From assembly GCA_022750435.1 (NCBI GenBank), contig JAKIVS010000004.1, forward strand, positions 1-64,000: a stretch of 64,000 bases of DNA. Reading direction: 5' to 3'. Numbering within the stretch: position 1 is the stretch's first letter; each line of letters begins with the position of its first letter. The notes below the pieces were generated by a model. That model worked only from the letters and a program-made list of their open reading frames with translations. It was not told the origin of the DNA and searched no databases. The stretch comes from Thermoplasmata archaeon (lineage in GTDB: Archaea; Thermoplasmatota; Thermoplasmata; Lutacidiplasmatales; UBA184). Shown here in pieces: positions 54,312-64,000 of the stretch. The position numbers and the translations under genes are program-made.

Positions 54312-56500
54312 CGCGATCGGACGCGGCGCTGAAGAGCCGCGGGGGCGCGGAGTACGGGCTCGACCTCGAGACCCACGGCATGCTCCACGGCGTGCTCGTG
54401 CCGTCCCCGGTCGCGTCCGGGGTCCTTCGGTCGATCGACCTCTCGGCGGCGCGCACAGCGCCCGGCGTCGTCGTCGCGGTCGGACCGGCCGAGCTCGCCG
54501 CGCTCCTTCCCAACGGCGGCGACGCCGAACGCCCGGTGTTCCCGAGATCCCGCGTGATGTACCGCAACCAACCGGTCGCCGCGGTCGCGGCCCGCACGCT
54601 CGCCGAGGCGCGCGCCGCGGCCCGTCTCGTCCGGGTCGACGTCACGAACGAACCTCCCCTCATCGACCTCGAAGAGCGGTTCCCCGAGTGGCCGGCCTCC
54701 CTGACCTCCCACGACCCGGCCGTGGTCGCCCACGTGGTGGCGCGGCACGGCGACCTGGCGGCGGCATTCCGTACCGCGGACCTGGTCCACAGCGAGACGT
54801 ACCGGACGAGCGGCATCGAGCACGTCGCGCTCGAGCCTCACGCCTGCCTCGCGGTCGTGCGCGACGGCACCTGGCACGTCACGACGACGACGCAGACACC
54901 GTTCGGGGTCCGGGAAGACGCCGCCGAGATTCTCGGGATCCCCCAGGAGTCGCTCGTCGTCGAGGGAACCTGGGTCGGCGGAGGGTTCGGCTCGAAGGGG
55001 GCCGCGTTCCTCGAGCCGTACGCGCTTCTCCTCGCCGCGGCCGCCGGCCGCCCCGTGCGGCTCGCGTTCGGCTACCGCGACGAGTTCCAGGTCGGTCGTT
55101 CCACCCTGCCGGCGGTCATCCGGCTCGACACGGCCGTCCGGAACGGGACGATCACGGCCCGTCGGGTCCGGCTCCTCCTCGACACGGGCGCCTCGCTCCC
55201 CGGTCGGGATTTCGCGACGGGATATTCGATCGGATTCCTGCTCGGGCCGTACCGGATCCCGGCGTTCGAGATGGAGGGCTACGCCATCCGGACGAACAAG
55301 CCCCCGTTCGGTCCGCACCGCGCACCGTTCGCCCCCCAATGCGTCTTCGCCATCGACTCGCACACCGACGGCCTCGCCCGACGCCTCGGCGTCGACCCGG
55401 TCGAGTTCCGCCTCCGCCACGTCTGGCGTGAGGGAGACCGCACCCCGCTCGACCAACCGGTCGGACCGTTCGGTGCGGCGGCCGCCCTCGAGCTGGCGCA
55501 CGCGAAGGTCGCCGCCTGGCGCCGCACGCTCCCGGCCGGCACCGGGATCGGCGTGGGGATCGGGTTCTGGTCGACCTCGACCGGCGCCGGCGGGGAGGTC
55601 CGTCTCCGCCTCACCGCGACCGAGCTCGTCGTCGAGCAGGCGGAGCACGAGATTGGCAGCGGCAGCATCGTGCGCGGGCTGGTCGCCGTCGTCGAGCGGT
55701 ATTTCGGTCTCCCCGCGGACCGGGTCCGAGTCACGAGCCCGTCGACCGCGACGGCCCCGTTCGATTCGGGGGTCTTCGGGAGCCGCACGGTCGCGGCCCT
55801 CGGGAAGGCGGTGGAGGCCGCCGGGGAGAAGCTGCTCGAAACGCTCGCCACCCGGGCGCGCGCGAGTGGGCCCGTTCGGCTGGAATTCGACGGACGGCGC
55901 CTGCTGGTGGTGAGCGGCCGAACGAAGGTACCGGTCTCGGAGCTCCTCCAGCCGGACGAGCGGGAGGGCGGGCTTGTCGCCGAGGGCCGGCACTACGGCC
56001 GCTCCGGTGCGATCGACGCCTCCCGGGTCGTGGAGGGGACGTTCTACCCGTACACCGACTTCACGGCGTCCGTCCACGTCGCCGCGGTCTCCGTCGACCG
56101 GGAGACCGGGAGCGTGAAGGTTCTGCGGTACGCCGCGTTCCAAGACATCGGCACGGTGCTCGATGCCGGCATGTTCCGGGGCCAGGTGGAAGGTGGCGTG
56201 GCGATGGGGCTCGGGACCGCGCTCACGGAGGAGAGCCTCTGGGCGCCGGACGGACGGATGGCGAACCCGGGACTCCTCGATTACCGGATCCCGACGATCG
56301 CCGAGATTCCGCCCATCGAGGTCGTCGCCGTCGAGGGGTTCCTCGGCGCCGGACCGTTTGGCGCGAAGGGTCTCGGCGAGCCACCGATCATCCCCGTTCC
56401 TGCCGCCGTGGCGAACGCCGTCGCCGACGCGACCGGCGCCCGCGTGACCGAGCTTCCCCTGACGCCGGAGCGCGTGGCCCGAGCCCTTAAGCTCCTGTGA
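54308..56500 (+). CDS. Molybdenum hydroxylase large (molybdopterin) subunit, non-CODH type
   Basis: TTTTQTPFGVREDAAEILGIP, GGGFGSKG, active-site region KPPFGPHRAPFAPQC (no AYRCSFR), C-term GAKGLGEPPIIPVPAAVANAV. Confidence 0.9.
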   Translation: MTRSDAALKSRGGAEYGLDLETHGMLHGVLVPSPVASGVLRSIDLSAARTAPGVVVAVGPAELAALLPNGGDAERPVFPRSRVMYRNQPVAAVAARTLAEARAAARLVRVDVTNEPPLIDLEERFPEWPASLTSHDPAVVAHVVARHGDLAAAFRTADLVHSETYRTSGIEHVALEPHACLAVVRDGTWHVTTTTQTPFGVREDAAEILGIPQESLVVEGTWVGGGFGSKGAAFLEPYALLLAAAAGRPVRLAFGYRDEFQVGRSTLPAVIRLDTAVRNGTITARRVRLLLDTGASLPGRDFATGYSIGFLLGPYRIPAFEMEGYAIRTNKPPFGPHRAPFAPQCVFAIDSHTDGLARRLGVDPVEFRLRHVWREGDRTPLDQPVGPFGAAAALELAHAKVAAWRRTLPAGTGIGVGIGFWSTSTGAGGEVRLRLTATELVVEQAEHEIGSGSIVRGLVAVVERYFGLPADRVRVTSPSTATAPFDSGVFGSRTVAALGKAVEAAGEKLLETLATRARASGPVRLEFDGRRLLVVSGRTKVPVSELLQPDEREGGLVAEGRHYGRSGAIDASRVVEGTFYPYTDFTASVHVAAVSVDRETGSVKVLRYAAFQDIGTVLDAGMFRGQVEGGVAMGLGTALTEESLWAPDGRMANPGLLDYRIPTIAEIPPIEVVAVEGFLGAGPFGAKGLGEPPIIPVPAAVANAVADATGARVTELPLTPERVARALKLL

Positions 56501-56516
56501 ACTCCGACCGCCGACG

Positions 56517-57671
56517 ATGCTGGAGCACTCGGAGATCCTCGACGTCCTCTCCGAGTACCCGCCGACACCCGTCGTCGCGGCTGTGGGCTCCCACTCCGCG
56601 CTCGACATCGCGGACGGCGCGGTCACCGAGGGCTTCCGGACGCTCGTCCTCGCCCAACACGGCCGCGAGGGGACGTACGGCCGCTACTACCGGACCCGCC
56701 GGGACGCCGCGGGCCGCGTCGTCCGCGGCTGCGTCGACGAGGTGTGGGGGTATCCGAAGTTCTCCGACCTCGCGCACGTCAGCGCCCAAGAGAAGCTCCG
56801 GGCGAAGGGGGCCCTCCTCGTCCCGAACCGGGCGCTGAGCTCGTACGTGCCGCTCCCCGTCATCGAGTCGGAGCTGCGCGTGCCGATCGTCGGCTCGCGC
56901 TCGATGCTGCGCATCGAGGAGCGGACGGAGCGGGAGAACTACTACACCCTCCTCGAGGCCGCCGGCATCCCGACACCCGAGCGGATCACCGACCCGAAGC
57001 AGATCGACGGACTCTCGATCGTGAAGCTCCCCCACGCGAAGAAGCGCCTCGAGCGCGGCTTCTTCACGGTCGCCAGCTTCGAGGAGTATGGACGGAAGAG
57101 CCGGGAACTGCTCGAGCGGGGGACGATCCTCCCCGACGACCTCGCCGCCGCGCGCATTGAGCGCTACGTCCTCGGCCCGGTGTTCAACTTCAATTTCTTC
57201 TTCTCCCCGCTCGTCCCGCGTGACGACGGCCTCGAACTCCTGGGCGTCGACGAACGCCGCGAGAGCTCGCTCGACGGGTTGGTCCGGCTCCCGGCCGCCC
57301 AGCAGCTCGAGCTCTCCCAGGCCGGTCGGATCCCGGAGTACACCGTGGTCGGCCACGGGACGCTCACCGTCCGCGAATCGATCCTCGAGGACGTGTTTCA
57401 TCTTGGGGAGAAATTCGTGAACGCTTCGCAGGGGCGCTACCCGCCCGGGATCCTCGGCCCGTTCTGCCTGCAGACCTGCCTCGATAAGGACGGCCGCCCC
57501 ATCGTCTTCGACGTGGCGGCGCGGATCGGGGGTGGGACGAACATCCACCTCGGCCTGGGCCATCCATACGGCAACGCGCTCTGGCGCGAGCCGATGAGCT
57601 CGGGACGGCGGGTCGCCCGCGAGATCCGGATCGCCCTCGACGACGGCCGCCTCGGGGAGATTGTCACATGA
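56517..57671 (+). CDS. purP: Formate-dependent FAICAR synthetase
   Basis: TPVVAAVGSHSALDIADGAVTEGFRTLVLAQHGRE, GPVFNFNFFFSPL, GGTNIHLGLGHPYG. Confidence 0.94.
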   Translation: MLEHSEILDVLSEYPPTPVVAAVGSHSALDIADGAVTEGFRTLVLAQHGREGTYGRYYRTRRDAAGRVVRGCVDEVWGYPKFSDLAHVSAQEKLRAKGALLVPNRALSSYVPLPVIESELRVPIVGSRSMLRIEERTERENYYTLLEAAGIPTPERITDPKQIDGLSIVKLPHAKKRLERGFFTVASFEEYGRKSRELLERGTILPDDLAAARIERYVLGPVFNFNFFFSPLVPRDDGLELLGVDERRESSLDGLVRLPAAQQLELSQAGRIPEYTVVGHGTLTVRESILEDVFHLGEKFVNASQGRYPPGILGPFCLQTCLDKDGRPIVFDVAARIGGGTNIHLGLGHPYGNALWREPMSSGRRVAREIRIALDDGRLGEIVT

Positions 57672-58894
57672 CGGAGTCCGCGGCAACCGCCCCGTCCGCG
57701 GCCCCGCCGCCCGTGGTCCTCCAGCAGAGCCCGCTCGCCTCGTTCCACCACGCCCACGGCGGCCACATGGTGCCGTTCTCGGGCTGGGAACTACCGCTGT
57801 ACTACACCAGCATCCTCGCCGAGCACGACGCGGTCCGGACCGGGGTCGGTCTCTTCGACGTCTCCCACATGGGGATCGTCACCGTCGATGGAGCGACCGC
57901 CCCCGCGCTGCTCTCCCGGCGCACAACCGCCAACGTTGCCCGCCTCGTGCCGGGCCAGTGCCGGTACACCTTCCTGCTCGAGGCGACGGGCTGGATCGTC
58001 GACGACCTCCTCATCACCCGCCTGGACACCGGCGGGGCCGAGGGGCCGCGGTTCCTCGCGGTGCCGAACGCGGCCCGGGCCGGTCGGATCGTCGAGATGC
58101 TCCGCCAACACCGGCGCCCCGACACCACCATCGCCCAACACAATGGGAAGGTCGCAATCCTGGCCGTCCAGGGCCCGAAGGCGTCCGAGACTCTCGAACG
58201 GGTGTTCGGCTGGTCGCTCGCGGGACTGGGGAACTACCGGGGGCGCTGGTTCCCGGCCGATCGGGGCGGGGACGTCCCGGTCGAGGGTGCGGACGGACTC
58301 CTGTTCCCGCACGCGCTCGGACGCGCGGTGTTCGTGAGCCGGACCGGCTACACCGGCGAAGCCGGCTTCGAGCTGTTCGTCGCCGCGGCCCGGGCGCCGG
58401 CCGTCGCCGAGGCGCTCGTGACGGCGGGCGTCGTCCCGTGCGGACTCGGGGCGCGCAATACCCTCCGCCTCGAGAAGGGCTACCTCCTCTCCGGCCAGGA
58501 CTTCGACCGCGACCGGACGCCGCTCGAAGCGGGCCAGGACCGGTTCGTCGAGTTCGACCACCCGTTCGTCGGTGACGAGGCGCTCCAGAAGCAGAAGACC
58601 GAGGGGAACTTCGTCCGGCTCGTCGGCCTCTCCGTGACGACCCCGGGCGCCATCCCGCGCCACGGAACCCCGATTCGCTCCGGCGCCGACCTGGTCGGAA
58701 CCGTCGCCTCCGGCGGACTCTCCCCCACGCTCCACAAGGGGATCGCGCTCGCGTTCCTCCCGCCGGCCCTCGCCGCGGTCGGGCAATCGCTCACCCTCGA
58801 CCTCCGGGGCGCTTCCGTGCCGGCCGAGGTCGTCCGACTGCCGTTTCTCGCCTCCGGGGCCGCTCGACGGGACTATACGCTCCCCCCGACCTAA
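57668..58894 (+). CDS. gcvT: Aminomethyltransferase (glycine cleavage T protein family)
   Basis: MVPFSGWELPLYY, GLFDVSHMG, SRTGYTGEAGFELFV, CGLGARNTLRLEKGYLL. Confidence 0.92.
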   Translation: MTESAATAPSAAPPPVVLQQSPLASFHHAHGGHMVPFSGWELPLYYTSILAEHDAVRTGVGLFDVSHMGIVTVDGATAPALLSRRTTANVARLVPGQCRYTFLLEATGWIVDDLLITRLDTGGAEGPRFLAVPNAARAGRIVEMLRQHRRPDTTIAQHNGKVAILAVQGPKASETLERVFGWSLAGLGNYRGRWFPADRGGDVPVEGADGLLFPHALGRAVFVSRTGYTGEAGFELFVAAARAPAVAEALVTAGVVPCGLGARNTLRLEKGYLLSGQDFDRDRTPLEAGQDRFVEFDHPFVGDEALQKQKTEGNFVRLVGLSVTTPGAIPRHGTPIRSGADLVGTVASGGLSPTLHKGIALAFLPPALAAVGQSLTLDLRGASVPAEVVRLPFLASGAARRDYTLPPT

Positions 58895-58902
58895 CAGGTA
58901 GG

Positions 58903-61320
58903 ATGGCCGCCTCCGGGGTCGACCGACCGTTTGTCGGACGACTGGAGGTCCTCGACACCCTCCGTCGCCGCCGCGACCTCGCCCGGGACGGCCGGGGCGG
59001 CGTGACCCTGGTGGAGGGGAACGCCGGCGTCGGCAAGTCGAAACTGATCGAGCAGCTGACGCACGAGGCCCGCGCGAAGGGGCTCCGGGTGGTCCTCATG
59101 CGGACCCCGGCGCTCGAAAGCCCGCCTCCGCTCCAGCTCCTCCGCTCCGTACTAACCCAGGCGAAGGAGCCCGACGAGAGGACCGATGAGGACGAGGCGG
59201 GGTCCGGCTTTCTCGGCCTCGTCTCGCCCCCCAGCTCGGAGCCGTATCTCCTCGGGTTCGTGGCCGGGGCCGACCGCACGGGGATCGACCCGAACGACCG
59301 GCTCCTCGAGGTCGTCAGCCAGCCGGTCGAATCGGCCGACCAGGGGAAGGTGCGATTGTTCGCCCAGCTCGCCGAGGAGTTCCTCGCGCTCGCGCGCGGC
59401 GGGGCGATGCTGGTCGTCATCGAGGACCTGCATCTCGCGGACGAGGCGTCGCTCGATGCCCTCGGGTCGATCGCTCCGCGCCTCCCCGACCGGCCGCTCT
59501 GGCTGGTCGCCACCTCCCTCCCCGTGGCGACGCTGCGGGAACCGCAGCGGAGCCTGATCGAGCGAATCCTTCGCAGCGGCGGCGGCGAACTCGTCCCCCT
59601 GCGACCGTTCACGGCGGGAGAGACCCTCGATTTCGTCCGGGGCCTCGACGTCGGAGGAAACGCGGCGGTGGAGGACGTCACCCGATGGCACTCCCAGTCC
59701 GGCGGGAATCCGCAGTTCCTCGAGCAGCTGATCCGGACCCGGGCCAGCGGTGCGACGGAGGCCGGCACAACGGGGGACGAGGCGCCGGGGGAGCTCTCGG
59801 AGTATCTCGCGCGGCGTCTGCCGGCGCTCGACGAAGAGTCGCGGCGGGTCCTCACGGTCGGCGCCGTCCTCGGACGCGAGTTCTCGTTCGACCTGTTGCT
59901 GTCGGCGTCGGAGGACGACGAGGAGAAGTTGACCGAGGTCCTCGAGCGGCTCGTCCGAATGGGCGCGCTGCGGGAGCGACCCAACGAGCATCTCGAGTTC
60001 GTCCGGGACGACCTACGCGGGTACATCTACGCCGGTCTCACGGAGGCCCATCGCCGCGTCCTCCACAAGAAGGCCGGCGAGGCGCTCGAGGCGATGGGCC
60101 CGGCGGACCCGTCGACCGTGTTCGCCCTAGCCCGTCACTTCTCCCTCGGCCGGATCGAGGACCGGGCGGAACTGTACAATCGCTTCGCGGCGGACTTCGC
60201 CATGCGATCGATGAGCGCGAACGTCGCCCGGTTCCATCTGGAGCGGGCCCTCGAGGCCCATCGGCGCGCGCGCCCGAACGACCACGCCGGCGAGATCGAG
60301 ATCGTCCTCGACCTGGCCGTCCAGATGGACCGGCTCGGCGAGCTGAAACCGGCCGAGCGCCTGCTGCGTGAGCTCGACGAGGGGCCGCACCTGATGCACG
60401 CGGCGTCGCCCGCCCAGCGCGCGCTCCTGAAGATCTACCTGGCGCGCATCCTGACCGACCAGGGCCGGTGGGACGAGGCCGACCGTTGGACGAACGAGCT
60501 CCTCGGCTCGGCCGACGTCGCGGCCGCGGCCGAGACCCGGATCGCCGCGCACCGGCTGCGCGGGGAGGTGCTGTACTACCGCGGCGAGTACGCCGAATCG
60601 CTCCGCCACCACGACCTCGCGCTGGCGACCGCCCGGGAGCTCGGACGTCGCCGCGAGATCGCCCTCGAGATGGTCCGGAGGGCGAACGTCCTCGGGATGA
60701 TTCCCGGCCGCCTCGAGGAGGCGGTCGCCGACTACCGGACCGGCGTGGCGGAGCTCCGCGAGCTCGGGGACGACGCCGAGGCCGCGTACGCGCTCGTCTA
60801 CCTCGGAGTCGTCGTCGCCCAGCACGGGCACCTCGACGAGTCGATCGTCGCCCTCCACGAGGCGGTCGGCCTTGCCGAACGGGCCCACGACCTCCGGCGC
60901 GTCGGATGGGCGCTGTTCAACATCGGCGACGTCGAGCGGGAGCGCGGCAACCTCCCCGAGGCGGAGGCCGCCACGAACCGCGCGCGCGAGATTCTCGAGA
61001 GGATCGGGGACCGGTTCGGCCTCGCGCAGACGTACATCACCGAGGCGAAGATCCGCCGGGACCGCCGGGAGTTCGTCGAGGCCGAGCGGCCGCTCCTCGA
61101 GGCGTACCGGATCGTCCGCGAGCTCAGGGTCCGCGCCGACGAGCTCGAGGTCGTGCTCCGCCTGGCCGAAGTCGCCCTCGGGCGCGGCGACCTGGCGACC
61201 GCGAAGACCCGCGCCGCCCAGCTCGCCCAGGAGGAGGTCGCCCGGTTCCGCCCCGACCTCGCCGACGATTACCGCCGACTGCTCGCCGCCATCGGGGAGG
61301 CCGGTGGCCCCGCCCCGTAA
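58903..61320 (+). CDS. STAND-like/AAA ATPase with C-terminal TPR repeats
   Basis: Walker A EGNAGVGKSKLIEQL; Walker B LVVIEDLHLADEAS; long alpha-helical TPR-like C-terminus. Confidence 0.82.
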   Translation: MAASGVDRPFVGRLEVLDTLRRRRDLARDGRGGVTLVEGNAGVGKSKLIEQLTHEARAKGLRVVLMRTPALESPPPLQLLRSVLTQAKEPDERTDEDEAGSGFLGLVSPPSSEPYLLGFVAGADRTGIDPNDRLLEVVSQPVESADQGKVRLFAQLAEEFLALARGGAMLVVIEDLHLADEASLDALGSIAPRLPDRPLWLVATSLPVATLREPQRSLIERILRSGGGELVPLRPFTAGETLDFVRGLDVGGNAAVEDVTRWHSQSGGNPQFLEQLIRTRASGATEAGTTGDEAPGELSEYLARRLPALDEESRRVLTVGAVLGREFSFDLLLSASEDDEEKLTEVLERLVRMGALRERPNEHLEFVRDDLRGYIYAGLTEAHRRVLHKKAGEALEAMGPADPSTVFALARHFSLGRIEDRAELYNRFAADFAMRSMSANVARFHLERALEAHRRARPNDHAGEIEIVLDLAVQMDRLGELKPAERLLRELDEGPHLMHAASPAQRALLKIYLARILTDQGRWDEADRWTNELLGSADVAAAAETRIAAHRLRGEVLYYRGEYAESLRHHDLALATARELGRRREIALEMVRRANVLGMIPGRLEEAVADYRTGVAELRELGDDAEAAYALVYLGVVVAQHGHLDESIVALHEAVGLAERAHDLRRVGWALFNIGDVERERGNLPEAEAATNRAREILERIGDRFGLAQTYITEAKIRRDRREFVEAERPLLEAYRIVRELRVRADELEVVLRLAEVALGRGDLATAKTRAAQLAQEEVARFRPDLADDYRRLLAAIGEAGGPAP

Positions 61321-62167
61321 CCGGCCCCCGTCCGCTCCGGTCCGGCGGGCCGCGGAACGGGCCCTCGCCGAGGACCGGTGGCGCCGGGACGTCACGTCGC
61401 GAGCGGTGGTGTCTGCGTCGCAACGGGCGACCGGGCGGATCTCCGCCCAGGCCTCCGGGGTCGTGTCGGGACTGGACGTCGCGGAGGCGGTGGCCCGCGC
61501 CGCCGGACTTCAGGTTCGACGACGGGCCCGCGAAGGGGATGCGGTCCGGCGAGGATCGGTCGTCCTCGAACTCTCGGGAAACGCCCGGGCCCTGCTCGCG
61601 GTCGAGAGGACCGTCCTCAACTTCCTGATGCATCTCTCCGGGGTGGCGAGCGCCACCGCCGCCGCCCGGGCCGCGGTCGGAGTCGACGGCCCCGCGGTGT
61701 ACGCGACCCGCAAGACCCTCCCGGGCCTCCGCGACCTCGAGAAGGACGCGGTGCGGCATGGGGGCGGCCGACCGCACCGGCGGGACCTCTCCGATGGGAT
61801 CCTCGTGAAGAACAACCATCTCGCGCTGGTGCCCCTCCGGACGGCCGTGGAGCGGGCCCGGAGGTGGGCCCGCGGCCGAACCGTCCAGGTCGAAGTGCGC
61901 ACCCTGGCCGAGGCGCGCGCGGCGGTGGAGGCGGGCGCCGATGCGCTCCTGATCGACAATGCGACGCCCGCGCGGGCCCGTGGGATCGTCTGTGGCCTGG
62001 CCGCCGCCGGCCAGCGCGACGGCGTCCACATCGAGCTCTCGGGCGGGATCACGCCGGCCAACGCCCGGAGCTATCGGGCCACCGGCGCGAACGCGGTGAG
62101 CCTCGGTTCCCTGACCCACTCTGCGGCTGCGCTGCCGTTCCACATGACCGTCGTGCCGGACCGATAG
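61304..62167 (+). CDS. nadC: Nicotinate-nucleotide pyrophosphorylase (carboxylating)
   Basis: ERTVLNFLMHLSGVAS, YATRKTLPGLRDLEKDAVRHGGGRPHRRDLSDGILVKNNH, IELSGGITPANARSY; starts inside the upstream ORF. Confidence 0.92.
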   Translation: MAPPRNRPPSAPVRRAAERALAEDRWRRDVTSRAVVSASQRATGRISAQASGVVSGLDVAEAVARAAGLQVRRRAREGDAVRRGSVVLELSGNARALLAVERTVLNFLMHLSGVASATAAARAAVGVDGPAVYATRKTLPGLRDLEKDAVRHGGGRPHRRDLSDGILVKNNHLALVPLRTAVERARRWARGRTVQVEVRTLAEARAAVEAGADALLIDNATPARARGIVCGLAAAGQRDGVHIELSGGITPANARSYRATGANAVSLGSLTHSAAALPFHMTVVPDR

Positions 62168-62229
62168 TGGCGGGCCGGTCAGCGTTCGCTTAAGAGTGCC
62201 CTTCCCCTCTTCGAAGCGGGGAGGGGACC

Positions 62230-63135
62230 GTGTCGCTGGAACAGGAGATCCGGACGTTGCGCGACGAGCGGCACGCGGTGATCCTGGCCCACAACTACCA
62301 GCGGCCGGAGGTCCAGGAGGTCGCCGACTTCGTGGGAGATTCCCTCTACCTCTCGCGCAAGGCCGTCGAGTCCTCAGCCCCGGTGATCGTCTTCGCCGGC
62401 GTGATGTTCATGGCGGAGACCGCCAAGATCCTGAATCCGACCAAGACGGTCCTGTTGCCCGACCCGAAGGCGGGCTGCGGACTCGCCGACTCGATCACGA
62501 CCGACCAACTTCGCACGTGGAAGGCAGAGCACCCCGGGGCCGTCGTCGTCGCGTACATCAACACCTCCGCCGAGGTCAAGGCCGAGGCCGACTACTGCTG
62601 CACGAGCTCGAACGCGGTGGAGATCGTCCGGCGGATCCCCCCGGAGAAGGAGGTCCTGTTCCTCCCCGACGTGTTCCTGGGGGAGTACGTCCGCAAGCAG
62701 ACCGGGCGGAAGATCCACCTCTGGATGGGCGACTGCCCCGTCCACGCGAAGCTCCGCCCGGAGGACCTCGACCGGGCCCGGGAGGCCCACCCCGGCGCCC
62801 CGATCCTCGCCCACCCGGAGTGCGGCTGCTCCACGCAGGCGATGGGCCACGTCGACCGGATCCTGTCGACGGACGGAATGGTGCGATTCGCCGAGGAGAC
62901 CCGGGCGCCCGAGGTCATCGTGGCGACCGAGGTCGGGATCCTCCACCGGATGCGGAAGCTCAACCCCGGGACCAAGTTCACGCCGCTCAGCGAGGGCGCG
63001 ATCTGCCCGTTCATGAAGGAGATCGACCTCACCGACGTCCGGGACTCCCTCGCCCTGAACCGGTACGTCATCGACGTGGCGCCCGAGACCGCCGGCAAGG
63101 CCCGGCGGGCCCTCGAGCGGATGATCGCGTCTTAG
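62230..63135 (+). CDS. nadA: Quinolinate synthase A
   Basis: ILAHNYQRPEVQEVADFVGDSLYLSRKA, DPKAGCGLADSI, AHPECGCSTQAMG, EGAICPFMKEIDL. Confidence 0.96.
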   Translation: MSLEQEIRTLRDERHAVILAHNYQRPEVQEVADFVGDSLYLSRKAVESSAPVIVFAGVMFMAETAKILNPTKTVLLPDPKAGCGLADSITTDQLRTWKAEHPGAVVVAYINTSAEVKAEADYCCTSSNAVEIVRRIPPEKEVLFLPDVFLGEYVRKQTGRKIHLWMGDCPVHAKLRPEDLDRAREAHPGAPILAHPECGCSTQAMGHVDRILSTDGMVRFAEETRAPEVIVATEVGILHRMRKLNPGTKFTPLSEGAICPFMKEIDLTDVRDSLALNRYVIDVAPETAGKARRALERMIAS

Positions 63136-63509
63136 AGACGGATCGCGTGCGCCCCGGGCACGAACGAGGCGATCCCGTGGACCCAGTACATCCACGCCGC
63201 GACGAACAGCACGAGCCCGCTCAGGGCGACGACGCCGATGGCGGGGAACGAGGGCTTGACGGGAAGGTAGAACCCGACCGACAGGGGGTTGAGCCGGGTC
63301 GAAAGGAAGGAGAAGGCGGCCCCCAGCAGGAGGAGGCCCAAGAGCACCGGGACGGCCACCGAGTAGGTCCCCAGGACCAGCCCCACCACCACCACGGCGA
63401 GGGCGACCGGGACCGCCGCGTTCGAGCGGCGGCGCTCGACCGGCGGCGCCGTGGGGCGCCGGGGGGGTCGAAGCACCGTCCGAGGGGAGTACGGGTCGGG
63501 CCGCTCCAC
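63132..63509 (-). CDS. Small membrane protein (4 predicted TM)
   Basis: Hydrophobic segments; convergent 4-nt overlap with nadA. Confidence 0.5.
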   Translation of the reverse strand: MERPDPYSPRTVLRPPRRPTAPPVERRRSNAAVPVALAVVVVGLVLGTYSVAVPVLLGLLLLGAAFSFLSTRLNPLSVGFYLPVKPSFPAIGVVALSGLVLFVAAWMYWVHGIASFVPGAHAIRL

Positions 63510-63691
63510 CCCCCGACCGGCGCCGGCCCGGAATAAGAGGCAACGGTTCCACCGGCACCCGATTTCGGGCCGGGAAGGCGCCAGAATCCGAGAAGAATAG
63601 GTACATACGACAGGAGTCCAATCGACCCGTCGTTCCTGACGATGCGCGCCGGTGACGTACGCGCGGAGTCAGCGGACCCCGAGCGCTCCGC

Positions 63692-64000
63692 ATGAGTGTC
63701 CGCTCCCCAGCGTCCGACCTGTTCCCGGTGGCCGCGGTCGGGGTGGCGATCCTCGCCCTTGGCGGTCTGCTCCTCCTGATCGGTGCCGGAACCTCGGTCG
63801 GCGACCCGTCGGAGTTCGACACCTGGCTTGTCGGGGTCGGCCTTGTCCTGCTGCTCGGCGCCATGCTCGTGGTGCTGATCCGGGCCGGACCTCCGGCCAC
63901 GAAGCCCGTCCCTCCCGGGACCTCCTCCTCCACGGCCTCCTCGGCCCCGGAAGCGCCCGCCTCCCTCCCGACCCGCGCGGCGGTGGAGTCGCCCGCAACT
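63692..64000 (+). CDS. Two-TM membrane protein with Ser/Pro/Ala-rich tail, truncated by window end
   Basis: ATG at 63692; LFPVAAVGVAILALGGLLLLIGAG, WLVGVGLVLLLGAMLVVLIRAG; open at window edge. Confidence 0.45.
   Translation, partial: MSVRSPASDLFPVAAVGVAILALGGLLLLIGAGTSVGDPSEFDTWLVGVGLVLLLGAMLVVLIRAGPPATKPVPPGTSSSTASSAPEAPASLPTRAAVESPAT

Noticed and set aside
52996-56500. Aerobic CO dehydrogenase (coxMSL)
   Set aside because: Gene order fits, but the large subunit lacks the AYRCSFR active-site loop.
1-64000. CRISPR array associated with the Cas4-like protein
   Set aside because: No regularly spaced direct repeats noticed in intergenic regions; no cas1/cas2 or effector genes.

Overview
High-GC archaeal chromosomal segment, densely coding on both strands. 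Archaeal markers are L7Ae/S28e/L24e, RadA, FtsZ, DNA polymerase II large subunit (DP2), RIO1, PurP and TATA boxes about 25-30 nt upstream of starts. The thermopsin-like protease and inactivated KaiC-like proteins suggest a Thermoplasmatota-like lineage (inference). I call about 57 protein genes, one intron-containing tRNA-Arg and one unidentified structured-RNA/leader candidate. I see no CRISPR array, rRNA or transposon. Most notable: (1) tRNA-Arg(TCG) with a 34-nt intron in the T-loop, overlapping the 3' end of the DP2 gene; (2) a two-ORF, membrane-anchored Cas4/AddB-like Fe-S nuclease whose four cysteines are divided between the two polypeptides, next to a HepT/MntA pair whose MntA carries an N-terminal zinc ribbon; (3) a DppB-type ABC permease fused to a 7-repeat PQQ-type propeller; (4) a nickel superoxide dismutase gene divergent from its likely maturation peptidase; (5) a TATA-preceded, multi-hairpin non-coding region at about 30.69-30.93 kb; (6) co-occurrence of archaeal PurP and bacterial-type PurH. 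The very long antisense ORFs in the track (e.g. 45721..50331 -, 3169..6963 +) are GC-driven shadows of real genes.
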